From an uncultured Paracoccaceae bacterium (GTDB lineage: Bacteria > Pseudomonadota > Alphaproteobacteria > Rhodobacterales > Rhodobacteraceae), in the NCBI GenBank assembly GCA_943787785.1, contig CALSNT010000015.1, positions 1 to 64,000 of the forward strand: 64,000 nt of DNA. Reading direction: 5' to 3'. A program made the translations under genes and the position numbers. Under the pieces are notes generated by a model. It did not search any database. It saw nothing but the letters and a program-made list of their open reading frames with translations, and was not told the origin of the DNA. Below are positions 18,869-27,178 of this stretch, piece by piece (within the stretch, counting starts at the first letter, position 1; each line of letters opens with the position of its first letter).

Positions 18869-19500
18869 TCGTCATCATCAACCCCAACTCGACGGTTGCG
18901 ATGACCAAGGCGATGCTGGCGACTGCGCAGGCCGCCTGCCCAGATATGACGATAGAGGCCTGGACCTCCCACGATGGTCCGCCCGTAATCCAAGGCCCAG
19001 AGGATGGTGAGGCCTGCGTGCCGCCGCTGTTGGAATTGGTTCAGAAAGCCTCGGTCCAAGGCGCTCGCGCAATCATCATCGGCTGTTCCGACGATACCGG
19101 TCTTGACGCCGCGCGTGCTGTCGCAACCTGTCCGGTGATTGGCATTGGCCAAGCGGCCTATCATCTTGCAGCACTGGCCGGATCGCGATTTTCGGTTGTG
19201 ACGACTTTGGATGTATCGACGCCCATTCTGGTCGAAAACATCGAGGCGTACGGCCTCGGCGGCAGCCTGGGAAAAGTGCGCGCCGCGGGTGTTCCGGTGC
19301 TTGCATTGGAAAACGAGCCTGACGCGTCAGCTTCCAAGGTCTTCGATGAAATTGGTCGCGCGCAACGCGAAGATGACATTCAATCCGTCGTCCTCGGTTG
19401 CGCAGGCATGTCGCATATCCCCGCCCGCGCGGGGCCGGAAGTGACCGTGCGCCTGATCGACGGGGTAAAGGCAGCGGTTCAGATCGGCGCGCTGTTATGA
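18865..19500 (+). CDS. Hydantoin/allantoin racemase (Asp/Glu racemase superfamily)
   Basis: A 211-residue cofactor-independent racemase. Two catalytic Cys residues are visible: Cys74 in AIIIGCSDDTGLD and Cys179 in VVLGCAGMSHI. The N-terminus IIVINPNST-like (MIVIINPNSTVAMT) is typical of the HyuE/HpxA subgroup. It would interconvert enantiomers of 5-substituted hydantoins or allantoin so that stereospecific hydrolases can use both. It is overlapped by 4 bp on both sides. Confidence 0.87.
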   Translation: MIVIINPNSTVAMTKAMLATAQAACPDMTIEAWTSHDGPPVIQGPEDGEACVPPLLELVQKASVQGARAIIIGCSDDTGLDAARAVATCPVIGIGQAAYHLAALAGSRFSVVTTLDVSTPILVENIEAYGLGGSLGKVRAAGVPVLALENEPDASASKVFDEIGRAQREDDIQSVVLGCAGMSHIPARAGPEVTVRLIDGVKAAVQIGALL

Positions 19501-19916
19501 GTGATGAACGCCTGTCTCAGGCCTGCGACGTGGTGGCCGCCTATCTGGAACGCTCCATGGTGCCGGACCCTGAGGGGGCTGCGAAATTCGTGGCGCCCGG
19601 TGTGAAAATCACTTTCACCGGCGGGCGGCAGTTTACGGCCCCCGCCGAGACTTCGGCATTCAATGCCAAGCGCTATGCTTGGGTCAAGAAGCGGCCCGGT
19701 CGAATGCATGCGGCCCTCGATCCGGCCAATGGGGATGTGCATGTCTACAACACTGGCCACCTTTACGGGGCCTGGCCCGATGGCACCGAATTCGACGGTA
19801 ACCGCTATATCGACACTTTCGTGGTACGCGACGGGCTGATCGCGGAAACCCAGGTCTGGAACGACAGCGCCGAGTGGTTGCTGGACCGCGCTGGTCTGGC
19901 AGAGGCACCGCTGTGA
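19497..19916 (+). CDS. NTF2-like (SnoaL/DUF4440-type) protein
   Basis: A 139-residue protein with the cone-shaped NTF2 pattern: an N-terminal helix (ACDVVAAYLERSMVPDPEGAAKFV), strand FTGGRQFTAP, and late strands HLYGAWPDGTEFDGNRYIDTFVVRDGLIAETQVWND. This fold hosts small-molecule lyases, isomerases or ligand carriers. Overlap with the racemase and the deacetylase-like gene places it inside the ureide pathway. No catalytic residues can be assigned. Confidence 0.75.
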   Translation: MSDERLSQACDVVAAYLERSMVPDPEGAAKFVAPGVKITFTGGRQFTAPAETSAFNAKRYAWVKKRPGRMHAALDPANGDVHVYNTGHLYGAWPDGTEFDGNRYIDTFVVRDGLIAETQVWNDSAEWLLDRAGLAEAPL

Positions 19917-20815
19917 CCCCGGCCCCCCATGATCGCTATGACTACGCGCCCATCACGGGCCGCCCGACGTTCGACTGGCCGCAAGGCAATGGCTTGGCCG
20001 TCTATCTCGGTATCAATCTGGAGCATTTTTCGTTTGGCGAGGGGCTGGGCGCAGAACTCGCCCCCGGAGGGCCGCAGCCGGACGTGCTGAACTATGCCTG
20101 GCGTGATTACGGCAACCGGGTGGGCGCGTGGCGAATGCTTGAGATGCTTGACGCATTTGACCTGCCAGCGACCGTGTTGGTGAATTCAACGATGTATGAC
20201 TGCGCGCCCGAACTGGTCGCGGCGCACAGCGCGCGGGGCGATGAAATCGCCGGCCACGGGCGCAGCAATTCGGAACGCCAGTCGGTTCTGGATGAGACCG
20301 AGGAAACGAAACTGATTGCCGAGGCTACCTCCAAAATCACAGCCGCTGAGGGCACCGCCCCCGCAGGCTGGCTCAGCCCCTGGATCGCCGAAAGCCACGT
20401 GACCCCGGACCTGCTGGTCGAGACTGGTTACAGCTATACACTCAACTGGTGCATGGATGATCAGCCGATCTGGATGCACACCCGTAGCGGACCGCTGCTG
20501 TCGGTGCCCTACCCGCAAGAGGTCAACGATATCCCTGCGATCATCGCACGCAAGGATGGCCCGGCAGACTTCGCCGATCTAATCACTGACACCTTCGATG
20601 AAATGCTGGAACAGGCCGCGTCCCAATCGCTGGTGATGGGCATTGCGCTGCACCCTTACATTGTCGGCCAACCCGCCCGTCTGCGCCACCTGCGCCGGGC
20701 GCTGACCCATATCTGCGACCAGCGAGACTCGATCTGGCTGACCAAGGCGGGCGACATCGCCACGCATTTCGCTGCTCAGGTGCCGCCTCCAACCTACGAA
20801 AGGCGCGACCAATGA
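19913..20815 (+). CDS. NodB-fold amidohydrolase, PuuE (allantoinase)-like
   Basis: A 300-residue member of the polysaccharide deacetylase superfamily. The N-terminal DYAPITGRPTFDWPQGNGLAVYLGINLEHFSFG is the form seen in PuuE-type allantoinases, and EIAGHGRSNSERQ occupies the usual metal-binding HxxxH region in altered form. GTG 19913 overlaps the preceding stop. Context favours opening of a cyclic ureide, not sugar deacetylation. The degenerate metal motif leaves catalytic status open. Confidence 0.75.
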   Translation: MTPAPHDRYDYAPITGRPTFDWPQGNGLAVYLGINLEHFSFGEGLGAELAPGGPQPDVLNYAWRDYGNRVGAWRMLEMLDAFDLPATVLVNSTMYDCAPELVAAHSARGDEIAGHGRSNSERQSVLDETEETKLIAEATSKITAAEGTAPAGWLSPWIAESHVTPDLLVETGYSYTLNWCMDDQPIWMHTRSGPLLSVPYPQEVNDIPAIIARKDGPADFADLITDTFDEMLEQAASQSLVMGIALHPYIVGQPARLRHLRRALTHICDQRDSIWLTKAGDIATHFAAQVPPPTYERRDQ

Positions 20816-21747
20816 CCCGGAAACTCAACACCGCCGCCGCCCAGATGGGCCCGATTGCCAAATCCGAAACCCGCGCAGATGCGGTGAACCGTCTGCTGGA
20901 GATGATGCGTGAGGCCAAAGGGCGCGGCTGCGAATTGGTGGTGTTCACAGAGCTCGCCCTGACCACGTTCTTCCCGCGTTGGATGATCGAGGATGAAGCC
21001 GAACTTGACAGCTACTACGAGACCGAGATGCCGAATGCGGCCACCCAGCCGCTGTTTGACGAGGCCAAGAAACTGGGGATCGGGTTCTACCTCGGCTACG
21101 CCGAACTGGTGGTCGAGAACGGCGTCAAGCGGCGCTACAACACCTCGATTCTGGTGAACCAGCAAGCCGACATCATCGGCAAGTATCGAAAGATCCACCT
21201 GCCCGGCCATTCCGAACCCCAACCGGGGCGCGATTTCCAGCACCTCGAAAAGCGGTACTTCGAACCCGGCGATCTGGGCTTCAACGTATTCAAGGGCTTC
21301 GGCGGCCTTATGGGCATGGCGATCTGTAACGATCGGCGATGGCCCGAAACCTATCGTGTCATGGGCCTGCAGGATGTCGAAATGGTCATGCTGGGCTATA
21401 ACACGCCCTTCGGCCATGTCGGCGATCAGGCGATGGATAGCCTGACGCTGTTCCACAACACTCTGTCGATGCAGGCCGGAGCGTATCAGAATGCCACCTG
21501 GGTCGTCGGCACCGCGAAATGCGGCAACGAAGAGGGGTCGAAGATGGGCGGTCAAAGCGTGATTATCGCCCCTTCGGGCGAGATCGTAGCGCAGGCAGTG
21601 ACCGTCGAAGACGAGGTAATCACCGCCAGTTGCGACCTCGATCTGGGCAAACGCTACAAAGAAACCGTGTTCGATTTCGCCGCCCACCGCCGCCCCGAAC
21701 ACTACGGACTAATAGTTGAGCGCACCGGCGCAATCCCGCCTACCTGA
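20812..21747 (+). CDS. N-carbamoyl-D-amino acid hydrolase-like (nitrilase superfamily)
   Basis: A 311-residue carbon-nitrogen hydrolase with the catalytic triad Glu47 (VFTELAL), Lys127 (KYRKIHLPG) and Cys172 (GMAICNDRRWPE). Spacing and numbering coincide with Agrobacterium D-carbamoylase. It would remove the carbamoyl group from the N-carbamoyl compound made by the hydantoinase encoded next, releasing amino acid, CO2 and ammonia. It overlaps the PuuE-like gene by 4 bp. Confidence 0.88.
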   Translation: MTRKLNTAAAQMGPIAKSETRADAVNRLLEMMREAKGRGCELVVFTELALTTFFPRWMIEDEAELDSYYETEMPNAATQPLFDEAKKLGIGFYLGYAELVVENGVKRRYNTSILVNQQADIIGKYRKIHLPGHSEPQPGRDFQHLEKRYFEPGDLGFNVFKGFGGLMGMAICNDRRWPETYRVMGLQDVEMVMLGYNTPFGHVGDQAMDSLTLFHNTLSMQAGAYQNATWVVGTAKCGNEEGSKMGGQSVIIAPSGEIVAQAVTVEDEVITASCDLDLGKRYKETVFDFAAHRRPEHYGLIVERTGAIPPT

Positions 21748-21761
21748 ACGGAGGACACAAT

Positions 21762-23219
21762 ATGTCGACAGTCATCAAAGGCGGCACGATCCTGACCGCA
21801 GACCGCCGCTATGGCGCGGATATTCTGATCGAAGGCGGAGTCATTTCGGCCATCGGCCCGGACCTGTCCGGCGACAAGGTGATCGACGCATCTGGCTGCA
21901 CGGTGATGCCCGGCGGCATCGACCCGCACACCCACCTCGAAATGCCGTTCATGAGCACCCGGACGGCGGAAACGTGGGAAAGCGGCACCTTCGCCGCCGC
22001 CTCGGGCGGGACCACGATGGTGGTGGATTACGTTATTCCGGGTGAGGACGGGATCGTCGCGGCTCTGGACGAGTGGGAGGAACGCGCCGCGCGGCAAGCC
22101 TCGGCAGACTACGGGTTCCACATGGCGATCACTGGCTGGTCAGAACGGATTTTCAACGAAATGGCGGTCGTCGTGGACCGCGGCGTCAACACCTTCAAAC
22201 ATTTCATGGCCTACAAGGGCGCGCTGATGGTGAACGACGACGAAATGTTCGCCTCGTTCTCGCGCTGCGCTGCACTGGGCGCCCTGCCCTTCGTCCACGC
22301 CGAAAACGGTGACATCGTCGCGTTGTTGCAGGAAAAGCTGATGGCCGAGGGGAACACGGGACCGGAAGCCCACGCCTATTCCCGCCCCGCCTCGGTCGAG
22401 GGTGAGGCGACGAACCGCGCCATTACCATTGCTGATAATGTCGGGGTGCCGGTCTACATCGTCCACACCAGTAGCGAGGACGCGCATGAGGCGATCCGCC
22501 GCGCCCGTCAGAACGGGCAGCGCGTCTGGGGCGAACCGCTGATCCAGCATTTGCTGCTGGACGAAAGCGAATATGCCAACCCGGATTGGGACCACGCAGC
22601 GCGCCGGGTGATGTCGCCGCCGTTCCGGGACAAGAAGCATCAGGATGGCCTCTGGGCCGGTCTTGCCGCTGGGTCGTTGCAGGTTGTGGCGACAGACCAC
22701 TGCGCCTTCACGACCGAGCAGAAACGCACCGGTTTCGGCGATTTCACGAAAATCCCCAACGGCACCGGCGGTCTGGAAGACCGGATGTCGCTGCTATGGA
22801 CCCATGGCGTTTCGACGGGGCGTCTCACTCCGCATGAGTTTGTGGCTTTGACCTCGACCAACATCGCCAAGATCCTCAATATCTTCCCGCGCAAAGGCGC
22901 CATCCTGCCTGGCGCGGATGCTGATCTGGTGGTCTGGGATCCGAAAGCCTCCAAGACGATCAGCGCGAAGACACAGAAATCCGCGATTGATTACAACGTG
23001 TTCGAAGGGTTCGAAGTGACGGGAATGCCGCGCTATACCCTGTCGCGCGGCGATGTGATCTGGGAAGCCGGAGCCAACAGCCAACCCCAGCCGGGGCGCG
23101 GCCAGCACATCAAGCGCGCCGCCAATCCTCCGGTCAGCCGTGCTCTGTCCACGTGGAAAGACCTTGTCGCGCCGCGCCCTGTCGCGCGCGATCCGAAACA
23201 CATGCCAATCGGCGTCTGA
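21762..23219 (+). CDS. hydA: Dihydropyrimidinase / D-hydantoinase
   Basis: A 485-residue cyclic amidohydrolase. Metal ligands are visible in order: His56 and His58 (DPHTH), the Lys that becomes carboxylated in NTFKHFMAYKGA, His in FVHAENGD, His in YIVHTSSEDA and Asp in VATDHCAF. It opens dihydropyrimidine or 5-substituted hydantoin rings to N-carbamoyl acids. A GGAGG site precedes ATG 21762 and the gene is 14 bp after the carbamoylase gene, forming a hydantoin-to-amino-acid pair. Allantoinase activity is also possible in this family. Confidence 0.92.
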   Translation: MSTVIKGGTILTADRRYGADILIEGGVISAIGPDLSGDKVIDASGCTVMPGGIDPHTHLEMPFMSTRTAETWESGTFAAASGGTTMVVDYVIPGEDGIVAALDEWEERAARQASADYGFHMAITGWSERIFNEMAVVVDRGVNTFKHFMAYKGALMVNDDEMFASFSRCAALGALPFVHAENGDIVALLQEKLMAEGNTGPEAHAYSRPASVEGEATNRAITIADNVGVPVYIVHTSSEDAHEAIRRARQNGQRVWGEPLIQHLLLDESEYANPDWDHAARRVMSPPFRDKKHQDGLWAGLAAGSLQVVATDHCAFTTEQKRTGFGDFTKIPNGTGGLEDRMSLLWTHGVSTGRLTPHEFVALTSTNIAKILNIFPRKGAILPGADADLVVWDPKASKTISAKTQKSAIDYNVFEGFEVTGMPRYTLSRGDVIWEAGANSQPQPGRGQHIKRAANPPVSRALSTWKDLVAPRPVARDPKHMPIGV

Positions 23220-23241
23220 CGCCATCTAAGGGAGAGACGAC

Positions 23242-24144
23242 ATGACCAAGAAAATTATGTGCGCCATCGGCACCGACATCGATTCCGTCGCAGGCTGGAT
23301 CGGGTCCTACGGCGGCGGCGACAGCCCCTCGGACATCCAGCGCGGCATCTTCGCGACTGAGGTCGGCATCCCCCGCCTGCTGCGGCTGTTCAAGAAATAC
23401 GACATGCCAACCAGCTTTTTCATCCCCGGCCACAGTCTGGAGACCTTTCCCAAGGAAATGCAGATGATCGTCGATGACGGGCACGAGATCGGCGCGCACG
23501 GCTATTCGCACGAGAACCCCGTGGCGATGACCCCGACGCAGGAAGAGGACGTGTTGGTCAAATCAATCGAGCTGATCGACAAGCTAACCGGCAAGCCGCC
23601 AACCGGCTATGTCGCGCCCTGGTGGGAGATGTCGAATTCCACCGCCGCGCTGCTGCTGAAGCACGGGTTTTCCTATGACCACAGCCAGATGTACCGTGAT
23701 CATCAGCCCTATTATGCGCGCACCGGTGATGAATGGACGCTGATCGATTATACCAAGACCGCTGGCGAATGGATGAAGCCCCTGAAGCATGGGCATGAGA
23801 TCGACTTGGTCGATATCTCGGCGAACTGGTATCTGGATGATCTGCCTCCGATGATGTTCATCAAGAAATCGCCAAACAGCCACGGCTTTGTCAGCCCGCG
23901 CGATGTTGAGCAGTTGTGGAAGGATCAGTTCGACTGGGTCTACCGTGAAATGGACTACGCCTGTTTTGCGATCACCATCCACCCAGACGTCTCGGGCCGC
24001 CCGCAAGTTTTGCTGATGCTGGAACGGTTGATCGAGTACATCAACGGGCATGAGGGTTGCGAATGGATGACCTTCGATTCCATCGCCAACGACTTCCGCG
24101 CCCGCTTCCCGTTCGACGGCGATGCCCGGCCCGAGGTGATCTGA
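23242..24144 (+). CDS. NodB-fold hydrolase of the cyclic imidase/HpPgdA type
   Basis: A 300-residue polysaccharide-deacetylase-fold protein with Asp residues in [12 protein letters not shown], the metal site in [10 protein letters not shown], and [31 protein letters not shown]. These blocks closely follow the group that contains the H. pylori PgdA protein and Pseudomonas cyclic imide hydrolase. No signal peptide is present, which speaks against a cell wall substrate. Beside a hydantoinase it is best read as a ring-opening enzyme for imides or hydantoins. A GGGAGAG site lies upstream. Confidence 0.82.
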   Translation: MTKKIMCAIGTDIDSVAGWIGSYGGGDSPSDIQRGIFATEVGIPRLLRLFKKYDMPTSFFIPGHSLETFPKEMQMIVDDGHEIGAHGYSHENPVAMTPTQEEDVLVKSIELIDKLTGKPPTGYVAPWWEMSNSTAALLLKHGFSYDHSQMYRDHQPYYARTGDEWTLIDYTKTAGEWMKPLKHGHEIDLVDISANWYLDDLPPMMFIKKSPNSHGFVSPRDVEQLWKDQFDWVYREMDYACFAITIHPDVSGRPQVLLMLERLIEYINGHEGCEWMTFDSIANDFRARFPFDGDARPEVI

Positions 24145-24419
24145 TGTGCTCGGCCTGCGGCTTCCCGGCGGCCCCCGGTCACTGGACCGAAGCCGGGGCC
24201 GCCACGCCGCATGAACGTATTCGCGAACGGTTTCGCCGGGTTCAGGTCTTGCAGAAAGTGCTGCAAGGCACCGGCGTCACCGCTCATGATGGCGGGGTCG
24301 TGCCGGGCATTCAAGTAATCTCGCTGAACGGGGCGCAGACCATTGTGGCGAACCTCGAGGCGCTCTGGGCCGAGGTCGAAGCCATGCGAGGCCATGCGTT
24401 CGATCCGCTAGATATATGA
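24144..24419 (+). CDS. Small CxxC protein of unknown function
   Basis: A 91-residue protein starting [19 protein letters not shown], with a CxxC pair at residues 2-5 and a helical middle (HERIRERFRRVQVLQKVLQG). The end repeats the pattern VISLNGAQTIVANLEALWAEVEAM. It overlaps the preceding gene by one base and the COG0523 GTPase by 4 bp. It may be a metal-binding partner or target of the GTPase. I recognise no named domain. Confidence 0.7.
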   Translation: MCSACGFPAAPGHWTEAGAATPHERIRERFRRVQVLQKVLQGTGVTAHDGGVVPGIQVISLNGAQTIVANLEALWAEVEAMRGHAFDPLDI

Positions 24420-25375
24420 CCGATCCGACAGAGGGCCGCCTGCGCCTGACGATCCTTGGCGGGTTTCTGGGGTCGGGCAAAACAACATGGCTGCGGCATC
24501 AGTTGCACAAAAGGGCCTTTGGCCGGGTGCATGTCATCGTGAATGAGGCGGCAGAAGCACCGGTCGACGACGCTCTGCTGACTGCAGCGGACCAGATGAC
24601 CCTATTGGCCGGGGCTTGCGTGTGTTGTGAGGCGCGTGACGATCTGCGGCGCACTCTGCTTAGCCTCTGTGACCAGCGCAGCCGTATCGCTGATCCAGCG
24701 CAGCGGCTGGAAAACATTGTTCTGGAGACCAGCGGGCTGGCCGACCCGGCGGCGATCCTTGAGGTGATCCAAAGCGACCCGATCCTGGCCCGCCAGATTG
24801 TCGTGGCCGAAGTGATTGTCGTAATTGATGCCCTGAACGCGCGGGATCAGATGCAACAGGAAGCGCTGAGCCGCGCGCAAGTTGAGGCAGCGGATCGCCT
24901 GATCCTGACCAAAACCGACCTCGCGCCACCGGACAGGACCGCTCAACTGCGCGCAACATTGCAGCAGGCGGCACCCGGCGCGGCGCAGTCCGCTGCGGTG
25001 TTCGGAAGCGGGCTGGAACTAGCAGACGTCGCAGCGGATACGCAGCCCTTTGCCCTGCCGGATTTGGCCGGTCAGGATGCCGCGCCGATCGCGGCCAGCC
25101 AACTGGACCTTGGCGATACGCCGGACTGGACCGCCTTTACCGTCTGGCTCTCGGCCCTATTGTACGCGCGCGGTGACCAGATCGTCCGCGTGAAGGGTGT
25201 GGTGCGCACCCCCGCCGGACGATTGCTGTTGCAGGCGGTACGGCGGTCGGTCCAGTCCCCAGAAATCCTGCCCCCGCAGGGCGGCCCAGAGCGTTCAGAC
25301 AATGAAGTCGCCGTGATCGGGCGCGGATTCACTCAGGATCAGTTGGTTGCCTCGCTGGCGAGGTTTTCTGCTTGA
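24416..25375 (+). CDS. COG0523 (CobW/YjiA/ZigA-type) metallochaperone GTPase
   Basis: A 319-residue G3E GTPase: P-loop GGFLGSGKTTWL (about residues 15-26), the metal-binding CxCC motif in AGACVCCEARDD, switch ETSGLADPA, guanine motif TKTD and a C-terminal CobW_C domain (VVRTPAGRLLLQAV). Such proteins deliver Zn, Co or Fe to enzymes. Here it is co-translated with the CxxC protein and follows several metal-dependent hydrolases. Insertion of metal into a NodB-fold or hydantoinase enzyme is the likely role. Confidence 0.88.
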   Translation: MTDPTEGRLRLTILGGFLGSGKTTWLRHQLHKRAFGRVHVIVNEAAEAPVDDALLTAADQMTLLAGACVCCEARDDLRRTLLSLCDQRSRIADPAQRLENIVLETSGLADPAAILEVIQSDPILARQIVVAEVIVVIDALNARDQMQQEALSRAQVEAADRLILTKTDLAPPDRTAQLRATLQQAAPGAAQSAAVFGSGLELADVAADTQPFALPDLAGQDAAPIAASQLDLGDTPDWTAFTVWLSALLYARGDQIVRVKGVVRTPAGRLLLQAVRRSVQSPEILPPQGGPERSDNEVAVIGRGFTQDQLVASLARFSA

Positions 25376-25483
25376 AGCAGAATTCGGAACAGGCGCAACG
25401 CAAGCCGTGCACAATGACGCAACTATCCACCGTCCCTTCCAGCCCATAGCCTATCCTGCGAGTTAGACGTCTAGGCCGCTTCA

Positions 25484-27178
25484 CTAACCAAACAGCTCCC
25501 GCGCCTTGTCGGCCGAGATCAACCCCTCGGCCACATCCGCCGCAACAGCCTCAGGCGCACGCAGCGCAGCGTCTCCGTAACCGCCACCGCAAGGTCCGTA
25601 AGACACCAGCCTGTCCCCCGCATTCACCTTGAAATATGGCACCTTCGACGGCAGCGCCTGTTCTGTCCCATCCGGGCGCACCAGCGTTAACGAGGCAACG
25701 TGCCCGTCCGCCCCACCGTCAAACCCCCAAGGCTTGAATGCATGACCGTCGCCTTCCAGCGAAAAGCCTGCGTCATCCAGAAAAACAAACTCGCGAATGG
25801 TCCCGATCCCTCCACGCCACCGACCGGGCGCCATTGCATCCTCGCGCAATTCATAACGTTCGACGCGAAGCGGAATGTGGCTTTCGATATCCTCGACAGG
25901 GTTGTTGCGCGTGTTGGCGTAAAGCGTGTCCACCGCGTCCATCCCATCCAGACCATAGCGGCCGCCATAACTACCCTCCATGATCTCCATATGGACCCAG
26001 TGGTTACCATCCTTCAGCCCGGAAATCGCGACAACCCGCAGATTGCCGATCCCGCCGGAAACCTGCTGCGGGACAACCTGCGAAAAGGCTTTCATGACCG
26101 TATCGGCCAGCTGGTTCCCCGGACAGAACCGAGCGATGACAGGGGCCGGGAAAATCGGGTTGGCCAGGCAGCCCTCCGGCGCGACGATAGTGATCGGACG
26201 CGTCAGACCTGAGTTCTGCGGGATCGCGCCATAGGTAACCGAGTCCAACAGGATCGAGCGGATCGTCAGCCAGACCGCGCAATCCACCGTACCGACCAGC
26301 GGCATGTTTATCGGTTTGTCGGGGATCTGCGGCGCGGTGCCGGTCAGATCAACCTCCAGCGCATCGCCGCGCACCTTAAGCGTCACCACCAATGGCAATC
26401 GGCTGCGCGTCGGGTCCGGATCATCCAGAAACCCGTCGATATGGGTGGTCGCGGAATAGTCTCCGTCCGGCAGCGCGCGGATCGCATCGCGCATCAGGCG
26501 TTCGGAGTAATCCATCAGCTCGTGAAATGCAGCCGTCACGTTGTCGTGCCCGTACTGTTGCACCAGTTCCAGGAACCGCGCCGCACCGATCCGCGCACTT
26601 TCGATCTGCGCCTCCATGTCGCCGACCACCAGTTCCTGCGCCCGGATATTGGCGCGCAGGATATGCCAGACGGCCTCGTTCTTCTGACCACGGTCGTAGA
26701 CCTTGATGGCCTTGAATTGCAGACCCTCGGCGTAGGTGTCGACCGCATCGACGATGCCGCAACTGCCCGGAGACAGCGCGCCGATATCCAAGTGGTGTGC
26801 CGTGGTCACCGACCAGCCAATCAGCACCTCGTCCAGAAACACCGGCACGCAGAATGCCACATCCGGGCCGTGGCTGGCTCCGCCGTAAGGGTCGTTGTGC
26901 ATAATGACGTCACCGGGGCAGATCGGATCGCCGCGGTCTTTCAGTACCGCGACCACATTGCGCACATAGCCCGGAATTGGCCCGGATTGCAGCGGCGTGG
27001 ACATCTTGCATTCACACATCTGCAAGCCATCGGCATCGGTCAGCGCCGCGCCGAAATCCTCGGACTCACGGATGATCGAGGAATAGGACATGCGCATCAG
27101 CTTGTGGCCCATTTCTATCGCGATGTTCTCCAACCCGCCCTGAATGACGGCGGCGGTGACGGGATCGATCCGGGTCAT
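25484..27178 (-). CDS. hyuB: Hydantoinase B / 5-oxoprolinase-type subunit
   Basis: A 564-residue HyuB-family subunit (ITAAVIQGGLENIAIEMGHKLMRMSYSSIIRESEDFGAAL, later FCPGNQLADTVMKAFSQVVPQQVSGGIGN and RWRGGIGTIREF). With HyuA it makes an ATP-dependent hydrolase acting on five-membered lactams such as hydantoins, N-methylhydantoin or 5-oxoproline. Its ATG overlaps the hyuA stop (ATGA). The gene converges on the COG0523 gene with about 108 bp between and no obvious terminator hairpin. Confidence 0.9.
   Translation of the reverse strand: MTRIDPVTAAVIQGGLENIAIEMGHKLMRMSYSSIIRESEDFGAALTDADGLQMCECKMSTPLQSGPIPGYVRNVVAVLKDRGDPICPGDVIMHNDPYGGASHGPDVAFCVPVFLDEVLIGWSVTTAHHLDIGALSPGSCGIVDAVDTYAEGLQFKAIKVYDRGQKNEAVWHILRANIRAQELVVGDMEAQIESARIGAARFLELVQQYGHDNVTAAFHELMDYSERLMRDAIRALPDGDYSATTHIDGFLDDPDPTRSRLPLVVTLKVRGDALEVDLTGTAPQIPDKPINMPLVGTVDCAVWLTIRSILLDSVTYGAIPQNSGLTRPITIVAPEGCLANPIFPAPVIARFCPGNQLADTVMKAFSQVVPQQVSGGIGNLRVVAISGLKDGNHWVHMEIMEGSYGGRYGLDGMDAVDTLYANTRNNPVEDIESHIPLRVERYELREDAMAPGRWRGGIGTIREFVFLDDAGFSLEGDGHAFKPWGFDGGADGHVASLTLVRPDGTEQALPSKVPYFKVNAGDRLVSYGPCGGGYGDAALRAPEAVAADVAEGLISADKARELFG

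Noticed and set aside
23242-24144. Peptidoglycan or chitin deacetylase
   Set aside because: No signal peptide, and the sequence group and operon context point to cyclic imide or ureide hydrolysis.
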